From Desulfobacca acetoxidans (GTDB lineage: Bacteria; Desulfobacterota; Desulfobaccia; Desulfobaccales; 0-14-0-80-60-11), in the NCBI GenBank assembly GCA_020723225.1, contig DYJG01000203.1, positions 1-5,620 on the forward strand: 5,620 nucleotides of DNA. Reading direction: 5' to 3'. Made by a program: the position numbers and the translations under genes. Position 1 is the first letter of the stretch. Each line of letters begins with the position of its first letter. The notes under the pieces were generated by a model. That model saw only the letters and a program-made list of their open reading frames with translations, made no database searches and was not told where the DNA came from. Shown here one piece after another: positions 1-5,498 of the stretch.

Positions 1-584
1 TGCAGATGGTCTTTCGGCCCCTGTTCGCCACCCTGGGGGTGGTGCTGCTCCTGCTGGTGCCCTTGCTGACCATGCGGCTGCTGGCGGAAGAGAAAAAAAG
101 CGGCACCGCGGAGCTGCTCTTTACCTACCCCCTGACCGACTGGTCCATCATCCTGGGGAAATTTCTGGCCGCGCTGCTGGTCTATGCCATCTTTATGGCC
201 TTTACCCTGGCCTACCCCCTTGCCTTCACCATCCTGGCCCGCCTGGATTGGGCTTCTCTCGCTTCCTGCTACCTGGGCCTGATGCTCCTGGGAGGGGCCT
301 GCCTCTCCCTGGGCCTGTTCGCTTCCAGCCTCACGGAGAACCAGATCATTGCCGCGGTGACCGCGTTCGCCCTGCTGCTGCTGTTCTGGATCATCGGCTG
401 GCAGCAGGAGATCGGGGCCGCGGGTTGGGGGAGTGTTTTTGCCGCGCTCTCCATGATGGACCACTATGACCCCATGATCCGGGGCGTGATCGACACCCGG
501 GACCTGGTCTATTACTTCAGTTTTATTTACTTTTTCCTGTTTTTGACCAAAATGCAGTTGGAATCTCGACGTTGGAGAGCATAA
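1..584 (+). CDS. ABC-2 type transporter permease, GldF-like (5' end cut off by window)
   Basis: Integral membrane permease of an ABC transporter; its substrate cannot be told from sequence. The reading frame is open to the left edge (first full codon at base 3), so the ATG at 6 is probably internal. Families of this kind are usually about 240-250 residues, so roughly 50 residues including the first membrane helix are missing. Seen directly: a hydrophobic helix, then the hallmark loop LTMRLLAEEKKSGTAELLFT followed by P-L-T-D-W and L-G-K-F, typical of ABC-2 permeases of the GldF/NosY type. Further hydrophobic helices lie near residues 52-78, 86-108, 112-132 and 165-182 counted from base 6. The segment S-M-M-D-H-Y-D-P before the last helix, with R-G-V-I-D-T-R-D-L, is also characteristic of this family. 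The stop is 1 nt before the next gene's GTG, so the two genes form an operon. The partner ATPase is expected upstream. The family call is firm; the Gld name does not prove gliding. Confidence 0.88.
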   Translation, partial: QMVFRPLFATLGVVLLLLVPLLTMRLLAEEKKSGTAELLFTYPLTDWSIILGKFLAALLVYAIFMAFTLAYPLAFTILARLDWASLASCYLGLMLLGGACLSLGLFASSLTENQIIAAVTAFALLLLFWIIGWQQEIGAAGWGSVFAALSMMDHYDPMIRGVIDTRDLVYYFSFIYFFLFLTKMQLESRRWRA

Positions 585-585
585 C

Positions 586-2016
586 GTGAGTTGGCGGGAT
601 TTTCTTCAAAAACGCGCTTTTATTTACGGCGGCGGCTCGGCGATGGCCGTGGCCCTGGTAGTGGGCATATTGGTGGTGGCGGGCCTGTTGTCCTCTCGCT
701 TTAATTATCGCTGGGACATCACCAAGGACAAAAGCCAGTCCCTCACCGCGGTGAGCCGGGCTTTGCTCCCGGAAGTGCAAGCGCCCCTGAGCATCACCGC
801 TTTTTTCCCGGAAGGGCAGACCGAGCGCCAGAGGGCTAAAGAAGTTCTCCAGATGTACCATTACGCCAACCCGGAGATCAGCTTCCGGATAGTGGACCCG
901 GAGCGGGAACCTCTGAAGGCCAGGGAAGCGGGGTATCGCTACCCCGGCAACGCCCTGCTGGAGTACCAGGGGCGGCGGCAAATGGCGGACAAGACGGACG
1001 AGGAGCCTTTAACCAACGCCATCCGCAGGCTGCTGAAGCCGGAGGTGAAGAAGATCTATTTCCTCACCGGCCACGGCGAAAGGAACCCCCAGGACAAGGA
1101 GCGGAACGGGTTCGGCAACGCGGGCAAAGCCCTGGAGAACGAAGGCTTTAAGGTGGAAAGCCTCAATCTCCTGAGCGTGGCCGAAGTACCCAAAGACGCG
1201 GCCGCGGTGGTGTTGGCGGGACCCAACAAGTCTCTGTTTCCCAACGAGATCACGGCCCTGAAGGGCTACCTGGAACGGGGCGGGCGTATGCTGCTGCTGC
1301 TGGCGCCCTTTCAGGATGCGGGCCTGAAGGACTTTCTCACCGGCTACGGAGTGGAGCTGGATGACGGCATGGTCCTGGATATGAACCAGATCACCCAGGC
1401 CATCGGCGCCAGCGCCATCATGCCGCTGGCCATGCAGTACGGCCCCCACCGCATTACCCGGGACTTCGCCAACGTCGTCACCATCTACCCCCTGGCCCGG
1501 CCCCTGATGCTGAAACAGGGGACCAAAGACGTAACCCTGCTGCCCCTGGTCACCAGCACCAACACCAGTTGGGAGAAGCTGGGCCAGGAGTGGATGAAGG
1601 AAGGCAAGGGGGATTTCGATCCCAAGAAGGACAAGAAAGGCCCCTTTACCCTGGCGGCCCTGGTGGAACCGAAGCTTAAGCCCCAGAAGGAAGAAAAGGG
1701 CAAGGCTCCGGAAAAAGAGGCCAAGAAGGATGAAGCGGAGAAAAAGCCCTACCTGGTGGTCTTCGGAGACGTGGATTTTGCCGCCAATGCCTACTTCAAC
1801 CTCTCGGGCAACGGCGACCTCTTCCTGAACACCATGAACTTCCTGGCTGCCGAGGAAAAGCAGATCGTGGTCCGCCGGGAGGAAAGCAAGCCTCAACCCC
1901 TCACCCTGGCGGGCTGGCAGGCCTGGTTCCTGTTTTTGACCTGCGTCGCGGGCCTGCCACTCATCGTCTTGGTGGCCGGAGTGCGGGCCTATCTCCGGCG
2001 CCGGGGGAAGCGGTGA
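586..2016 (+). CDS. GldG-like ABC transporter auxiliary protein
   Basis: Membrane-anchored auxiliary subunit of the ABC system encoded just upstream (GldG / 'ABC-type uncharacterized transport' family). It has 476 residues with a GTG start; a GGAG sequence at 574-577 precedes it at normal spacing. Topology seen: a cytoplasmic basic N-terminus, one helix at about 16-38, a large soluble region, a second helix at about 446-466 and a basic tail R-R-R-G-K-R. Family landmarks are RWDIT at 42-46 followed by a K-D-K-S-Q-S-L stretch, FLTGHGE at 159-165, L-A-G-P at 210-213, Y-L-E-R-G-G-R at 228-234 and GDVDF at 394-398. The middle resembles a Rossmann/GATase-like fold known in this family, probably non-catalytic. 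Residues 346-387 include a Lys/Glu-rich, low-complexity insert that looks like a flexible linker or charged helix. The soluble part most likely lies outside the cytoplasmic membrane. The family assignment is strong; the transported substrate and the physiological role are unknown. Confidence 0.87.
   Translation: MSWRDFLQKRAFIYGGGSAMAVALVVGILVVAGLLSSRFNYRWDITKDKSQSLTAVSRALLPEVQAPLSITAFFPEGQTERQRAKEVLQMYHYANPEISFRIVDPEREPLKAREAGYRYPGNALLEYQGRRQMADKTDEEPLTNAIRRLLKPEVKKIYFLTGHGERNPQDKERNGFGNAGKALENEGFKVESLNLLSVAEVPKDAAAVVLAGPNKSLFPNEITALKGYLERGGRMLLLLAPFQDAGLKDFLTGYGVELDDGMVLDMNQITQAIGASAIMPLAMQYGPHRITRDFANVVTIYPLARPLMLKQGTKDVTLLPLVTSTNTSWEKLGQEWMKEGKGDFDPKKDKKGPFTLAALVEPKLKPQKEEKGKAPEKEAKKDEAEKKPYLVVFGDVDFAANAYFNLSGNGDLFLNTMNFLAAEEKQIVVRREESKPQPLTLAGWQAWFLFLTCVAGLPLIVLVAGVRAYLRRRGKR
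2003..2010 (+). promoter_or_regulatory. Ribosome binding site deciding the DUF4340 start
   Basis: The purine run GGGGGAAG lies inside the end of the GldG-like gene. It is 5 nt from the ATG at 2016 but only 2 nt from the in-frame GTG at 2013. The spacing favours ATG 2016, which overlaps the upstream TGA stop by one base (TGATG), a classical translational-coupling arrangement. Confidence 0.55.
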
Positions 2017-3386
2017 TGCTCCGCCGCCTGCTGCCTTATCTGATCCTGTTCCTGGCGCTTCTGGGCCTCTACTACGGCCTGACCTGGCGCCAGGCCCGAG
2101 AGGAAGCCCAAAAAGCCGAGGCCAAAAAGATCTTCCAGATCAAAGAGGCCGACATCGACGCCCTGGTCTTCAAAAAAGGCAAGGAAGAAGTGCGCCTGGC
2201 CAAGAAGGACGGCGGGTGGTTCCTCACCAAACCTCTGGAAATGCGGGCCGATAAGGCCACCGTGGAGTCTATTCTCAACACTCTGGCCCACCTCAATAAG
2301 GAGCGGGACCTGGGCGCGGTTGAGGACCTGAAGGCCTATGGCCTGGATAAGCCTGCCCTGGAGCTGGAATACTTCGTCAAGGACAAGGGCCGGAAGCTGG
2401 CCATCGGCAGCGCCACCCCGGGGGAGATGGGGTTTTACGCGGTTCAGGACCAGGCCCCCCGCCACCTCCTGGTAATCGACACCGGCAGCAAGGAGTCCCT
2501 GGACCGGCCGGAGAAGGACCTCCGGGACAAGACCCTCTTTACCTATATCCCGGATAAGGTGAAATCGCTGCGCCTGAAGACCCCGGGGGCCCCGGAAGTG
2601 CAGTTGGACAAAGTTGATGCGAAGTCCTGGCGCTGGGTGGGACGGGAGAAATTCCCGGTGCGGGGGGACCGGGTGGAGGAATTGATCCGCTCCCTGCACC
2701 TCGCCAAAGCCAAGGATTTTGCCGCGGACGCGCCCAAGGACCTGAAAACTTACGGTCTGGCTCCCCCCCGGGGGGAAGTGGCGGTGCTCCAGGATAAGGA
2801 GCCGGAAAGGCTGTTTCTGGGGGATAAGGCCAAAGAAGGCGAAGGGGGTTATGCCCGGAAGGCCCCGGCCGGTCCGGTGGTGGTGGCGGATAAAGACCTG
2901 GTGGCCCTCATCGCCAAGACCCTGACCACTCTCGAAGACCGCCGCCTCTGGCAGGGACAGGCCGCAGGCGTCCGGAAATCGGTCTGGGGGCCGCCGGATA
3001 AAACCTGGACGGCGGTCAAGGAAAAGGATTTCTGGAAGATCTCCGGCCCCGAGAAGCAGGAAGTCAAGCAGGCCGCGGTGCGTATGGAAGTGGGCCTGTG
3101 GAAGTTGCAGGCCCTGGAATTTACCCGCCCGGCCCCGGCTCCCCCGGCCAAACCCCTGTACCTGTTGGAGCTGCTGGATGAGGCCGGCAAGCCTTTGTTC
3201 CGTTTGGAGGAATTGGGCCGGGAAAAGCAGGGAGTGCTGGTCCGGTCCCAGGTGGGGGACAAGACCGAGACGGGCCTGGTGGCGGAAAAAAGCTACCTGG
3301 AATGGCAGAAGGAGATGGCCCGGCTGGCCGCACCGCCCGAGGTGCCGAAGGCCGCGCCGGCGCCGGCGGGCAAGCAGGAAAAATAA
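2016..3386 (+). CDS. DUF4340 domain-containing membrane-anchored protein
   Basis: 456 residues from ATG 2016; an in-frame GTG at 2013 would add one residue. One N-terminal helix (about 6-23) anchors it, followed by a charged Glu/Lys/Ala helix (about 25-38). The rest is probably extracytoplasmic. DUF4340 proteins are regularly encoded beside GldF/GldG-like genes, as here, but their biochemical role is not established; a scaffold or sensor partner of the ABC system is an inference. The body reads as repeats of one module: a beta strand pair, a Trp, a Pro, then a helix of the form V-x3-L-x2-L. Unit 1 is about 39-165 (W68, P73, D-L-K-A-Y-G-L at 104-110). Unit 2 is about 172-305 (W205/W207, P214, D-L-K-T-Y-G-L at 242-248). 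Unit 3 is about 310-435 (W340, P345) and lacks the Y-G-L motif. The linker L-R-D-K-T-L-F before unit 2 (from 169) is typical of the family. The last 25 or so residues are Pro/Ala/Lys-rich and probably disordered. No catalytic motif is visible. Confidence 0.85.
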   Translation: MLRRLLPYLILFLALLGLYYGLTWRQAREEAQKAEAKKIFQIKEADIDALVFKKGKEEVRLAKKDGGWFLTKPLEMRADKATVESILNTLAHLNKERDLGAVEDLKAYGLDKPALELEYFVKDKGRKLAIGSATPGEMGFYAVQDQAPRHLLVIDTGSKESLDRPEKDLRDKTLFTYIPDKVKSLRLKTPGAPEVQLDKVDAKSWRWVGREKFPVRGDRVEELIRSLHLAKAKDFAADAPKDLKTYGLAPPRGEVAVLQDKEPERLFLGDKAKEGEGGYARKAPAGPVVVADKDLVALIAKTLTTLEDRRLWQGQAAGVRKSVWGPPDKTWTAVKEKDFWKISGPEKQEVKQAAVRMEVGLWKLQALEFTRPAPAPPAKPLYLLELLDEAGKPLFRLEELGREKQGVLVRSQVGDKTETGLVAEKSYLEWQKEMARLAAPPEVPKAAPAPAGKQEK

Positions 3387-3421
3387 CCTTCCTTTAGGTT
3401 GAGCATCGAAATTTAACTTTT

Positions 3422-3513
3422 GGGGTGAAAAGGGGAAAAGGGAAAAAGGGGAAAAGGTGGGGTAGTAGAATCCTTTACCTTTTCCCCCTTTTCCCTCTTC
3501 CCCTTTTCCCCCT
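3422..3513. repeat. Long imperfect inverted repeat, polypurine arm / polypyrimidine arm
   Basis: The left arm 3422-3458 is almost purely purine (runs of A4-A5 alternating with G3-G4). The right arm 3477-3513 is its near-perfect reverse complement. Aligning 3425-3458 with 3477-3510 gives 31 of 34 complementary positions; the mismatches are 3426/3509, 3438/3497 and 3447/3488. The 18-nt loop is 3459-3476. Transcribed, this would fold into a hairpin of about 37 bp between the DUF4340 gene and surE. It has no U-tract following it, so it is not a textbook terminator, although it could stop or pause polymerase or protect the upstream mRNA end. No coding frame crosses it. It could also be a member of a dispersed intergenic repeat family. 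Confidence 0.85.
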
Positions 3514-3552
3514 TCTTCATGTCTGATATATGAGAAGTAATTTTAACCAACC

Positions 3553-3557
3553 GAGGA
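3553..3557 (+). promoter_or_regulatory. Shine-Dalgarno site for surE (supports the TTG start)
   Basis: GAGGA, 7 nt before the TTG at 3565. No in-frame ATG or GTG lies between this site and the conserved SurE N-terminus, so TTG is the only start that keeps the family's usual first residues. Confidence 0.6.
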
Positions 3558-3564
3558 CATCCGT

Positions 3565-4320
3565 TTGCTGATTTTAGTAACCAACGACGACGGCATCTAC
3601 GCGCCCGGGCTGGCGGCCTTGTACCAGGAGCTGCGGGACCTGGGGAAGGTGGCGGTGGTGGCTCCGGAGAGCGAACAGAGCGCGGTGGGCCACGCCATCA
3701 GCCTGAGTACGCCCTTGCGGGTGAAGAAGGCCCCCCTGGTGGGGGGCGGCTTCGGCTGGGCGGTGAGCGGCACCCCCGCGGACTGCGTCAAGATCGCCCT
3801 GGCGGAGCTCTTGCCCGCGGCCCCGGACCTGGTGGTCTCCGGCATCAACCTGGGCCCCAACGTGGGGATCAACGTGCTCTATTCCGGCACCGTGTCCGCG
3901 GCCACCGAGGCGGCCATCCTGGGGGTGAAGCAGGCCGTGGCGGTGTCCCTGAATGCTTATAAGGACGCGGATTTCGCCACCGCGGCCCGGGTGGCGGGCC
4001 GGCTTATTACCAGAATGCTGGAGCAGCCCCGGAGCGAACCTCTGTGCCTTAACGTCAACCTGCCCAACCTGCCGGAGAGCGCCATCAAGGGCGTGCGCCT
4101 CACCCGCCAGGACACCGGGCGACTGGTGGAGCGCTTCGATTGCCGGGTGGACCCCCGGGAGCGGGTCTATTACTGGCTGGCGGGCATCAACGACCGCCAG
4201 GGCCTGGACCCGGACACGGACTACGCGGCCTTGGAAGCCGGGTATATCTCCATCACGCCTTTGCACCACGACCTCACCCACTACCCCAGCCTGGAGGGCC
4301 TGCGGGGCCTGGAGAAATAA
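3565..4320 (+). CDS. surE: 5'/3'-nucleotidase SurE
   Basis: Metal-dependent cytoplasmic phosphatase that removes phosphate from 5'- and 3'-nucleoside monophosphates; some family members also act on short polyphosphate. It has 251 residues, the usual family length, so the gene is complete. The N-terminus MLILVTNDDGIYAPG is the SurE signature. The metal ligands known from the Thermotoga maritima structure are all present at identical numbers: D8, D9, S39 (in P-E-S-E-Q-S) and N95 (in S-G-I-N-L-G-P-N, 92-99). The conserved Y-S-G-T-V-S-A-A follows at 106-113, and S-G-T-P-A-D-C lies at 68-74. The start is TTG, chosen because the protein begins exactly where SurE proteins do and a GAGGA site precedes it. 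In many Proteobacteria surE sits next to pcm and nlpD/rpoS; none of these is here, so it appears to be a stand-alone unit. It is separated from the upstream operon by the long hairpin and from the downstream gene by an AT-rich gap. Base composition matches the upstream genes. Confidence 0.96.
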   Translation: MLILVTNDDGIYAPGLAALYQELRDLGKVAVVAPESEQSAVGHAISLSTPLRVKKAPLVGGGFGWAVSGTPADCVKIALAELLPAAPDLVVSGINLGPNVGINVLYSGTVSAATEAAILGVKQAVAVSLNAYKDADFATAARVAGRLITRMLEQPRSEPLCLNVNLPNLPESAIKGVRLTRQDTGRLVERFDCRVDPRERVYYWLAGINDRQGLDPDTDYAALEAGYISITPLHHDLTHYPSLEGLRGLEK

Positions 4321-4576
4321 GCCCGAGAGGCTGAAGATAGAAGCGCCGGACGTCCGCCTTATCAATTTCTCCAGGGCCTTTTCCTCGATCAGAAAGCTGG
4401 TACTCCCAGCATTTTCAGTCCGTAAAAACAAATCATTCAAGTCTCTTTTGTTAATTCCGTTATCCTTTAGCCGATGTGCTCATAATTATTCTTCCCAATT
4501 CTGGGATTTTCTGCTAACAGGTTAAATATTCCCTTGAATGCCTCAAAAAGTTTAAAAATTAGAAAAAGGAGGTTCC
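4321..4576. other. AT-rich intergenic region between surE and the secreted hydrolase
   Basis: No coding sequence is supported here; open frames running into it are tails of frames opposite or overlapping surE. From about 4361 onward the sequence turns visibly AT-rich. A short inverted repeat GCTGG-TACTC-CCAGC at 4396-4410 followed by ATTTTC could be a weak terminator for surE. The AT-rich stretch 4440-4560 probably holds the promoter of the downstream gene, but I found no pair of hexamers with good sequence and spacing. Confidence 0.5.
4566..4573 (+). promoter_or_regulatory. Near-consensus Shine-Dalgarno site
   Basis: AAGGAGGT is an almost perfect anti-16S match. It is 3 nt before the ATG at 4577 (counted from its last base). 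It fixes the start of the secreted hydrolase and suggests efficient translation, stronger than for the other genes in the window. Confidence 0.8.
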
Positions 4577-5395
4577 ATGGTTTACACGGCGATTTTCAGA
4601 TTTTTTCTCTCATTCTGTTTGTTCTTGGGACTGGCCGGGCAGACTTTAGCCTGGACCTCCCAAACCCACATCCTTATCGGCCGGGAAGCGGGACTTGATC
4701 ATCCTTGGTTGGCCGCCATTCCCGATCTCAGCCGTAATGACCTAAAAGAATTTTTAGGCCCCTTCCACTGGCACAACGCCGCGCCCGACACCAAGGTCAC
4801 CCCCCAATATCTGAAAAAGTTCAAGACTAAAGAGACGTTTCATGCGGAAGAAGGCACCACCCACAATAAGCATAGTGTCAAGGTGCCGGTGGAAACAGGC
4901 ATTCTCTACTGGAGAATTATTGATCTTTACAAGAACATGAAGAAATTGCCCAAGAAAGCTTTGGAATCAGGGGAAGATATTTGGCAGCTAAATTATTATC
5001 TGGGCACCATAGCCCATTTTGTGGGTGACCTGTCCCAGCCGCTTCACAATTTTCCCTATGGATCGGAAAAAGCGGGCGATGGGGAGGTATACGAGGTAAT
5101 TGGCACATGGGCGGAAAAAGCTCATAAGAATTTTGATGAGGCCCTGGATTGTTTCTCCAACGCTCCACCGGAAAAACGAAAAGTCTTGAAAAGCCTGATT
5201 CAGCCCATAACCATCAACTCCCCCGAGGACCTGGAGAGGGAAGTATGTAAAATCGCCAACAGTTCCATCTCCCTGGCACGGACCTGCTATCTTGATAAAA
5301 AGAGACCCATGAAACCGGAGGAAGCCATGAAACAAGTAGCTATGTCTATTTCGCTGCTCAAAGCTATTATCGCTGACGCTAAACGGGGTCAGTGA
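4577..5395 (+). CDS. Secreted zinc-dependent hydrolase, S1/P1 nuclease / phospholipase C fold
   Basis: Predicted exported trinuclear-zinc phosphoesterase of 272 residues. Residues 1-25 form a signal peptide (hydrophobic core about 6-20) with likely cleavage after G-Q-T-L-A, leaving Trp26 as mature residue 1. This matters because in this superfamily the N-terminal Trp itself binds zinc. Mature W1 and H6 (H31) match P1 nuclease numbering. D71 (mature 46) and H89 or H96 are candidates for the next ligands. The core motif HFVGDLSQPLH at 147-157 gives H147, D151 and H157 with the H-x3-D-x5-H spacing of the family. H183 and D187 (H-K-N-F-D) give the final H-x3-D pair; a terminal Asp as in P1, rather than the Glu of clostridial phospholipase C, leans towards nuclease. 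Mature length (247) is near P1 (about 270). The substrate, nucleic acid or phospholipid, is not proven. The gene is flanked by its own ribosome site and terminator, and its base composition is more AT-rich than its neighbours, a possible sign of transfer. Confidence 0.82.
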   Translation: MVYTAIFRFFLSFCLFLGLAGQTLAWTSQTHILIGREAGLDHPWLAAIPDLSRNDLKEFLGPFHWHNAAPDTKVTPQYLKKFKTKETFHAEEGTTHNKHSVKVPVETGILYWRIIDLYKNMKKLPKKALESGEDIWQLNYYLGTIAHFVGDLSQPLHNFPYGSEKAGDGEVYEVIGTWAEKAHKNFDEALDCFSNAPPEKRKVLKSLIQPITINSPEDLEREVCKIANSSISLARTCYLDKKRPMKPEEAMKQVAMSISLLKAIIADAKRGQ

Positions 5396-5417
5396 AGCTG
5401 CCAGTATATCGCCTCAA

Positions 5418-5452
5418 AAAAAATAGGGTGCGCTTAGCGCACCCTATTTTTT
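5418..5452. terminator. Strong bidirectional intrinsic terminator
   Basis: Perfect 16-bp stem 5418-5433 / 5437-5452 with a TTA loop at 5434-5436. The GC-rich core GGGTGCGC/GCGCACCC is flanked by an A-run on the left and a T-run on the right, so it reads as an intrinsic terminator on both strands. It lies 22 nt after the hydrolase stop and 46 nt from the stop of the convergent minus-strand gene, and would serve both. Confidence 0.93.
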
Positions 5453-5454
5453 AT

Positions 5455-5498
5455 TTCTTTGTGCTATTTAGTGATCTTTGTGTGTTTGTGGTGAATCC
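5455..5498. repeat. Degenerate CTTTGTG-type low-complexity repeat
   Basis: A non-coding stretch with repeated CTTTGTG / GTTTGTGG words, ending GTGGTGAATCC. Its reverse complement reads like the CACAAAGACACAAAG-type sequences that I know as dispersed intergenic repeats in several bacterial phyla. Membership of such a family is an inference; only the internal word repetition is seen directly. Confidence 0.4.

Noticed and set aside
1009..1896. 295-residue minus-strand open frame opposite the GldG-like gene
   Set aside because: Its Gln/Gly/Leu/His-biased translation has no recognisable domain, and the plus strand carries conserved family motifs across the same span. It is a shadow frame.
3422..3513. 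CRISPR array or tandem repeat reading of the purine tract
   Set aside because: There are no equal-length repeats with unique spacers; the structure is one inverted repeat with internal A/G-run periodicity.
3512..3537. Small inverted repeat CTTC-T-TCAT ... ATGA-GAAG just before surE, considered as an operator
   Set aside because: It has one bulge and short arms, overlaps the end of the large pyrimidine arm, and matches no operator that I recognise.
4347..4356. Perfect 10-bp palindrome CGGACGTCCG after surE
   Set aside because: It is short, has no loop or T-run for a terminator, and is expected by chance at this frequency in GC-rich DNA.
3574..4440. 288-residue open frame on the minus strand opposite surE
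   Set aside because: It is antisense to a fully convincing SurE. Its translation is rich in His/Gly/Arg/Gln, as expected for the complement of GC-rich coding sequence, and shows no family motif.
4448..4486. Possible sigma-70 promoter TTGTTA ... CATAAT
   Set aside because: The spacer is 27 nt, far outside 16-18, and no better-spaced partner hexamer was found.
4502..4514. Possible sigma-54 promoter TGGGATTTTCTGC upstream of the hydrolase
   Set aside because: The GG to GC spacing is not the required 10 nt, and the -24 element is poor.
3953..4525. 190-residue plus-strand frame overlapping surE and reaching into the AT-rich gap
   Set aside because: The first part is an out-of-frame reading of surE (Arg/Thr/Pro/Trp-rich) and the tail is unstructured AT-rich sequence. 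There is no ribosome site and no family motif.
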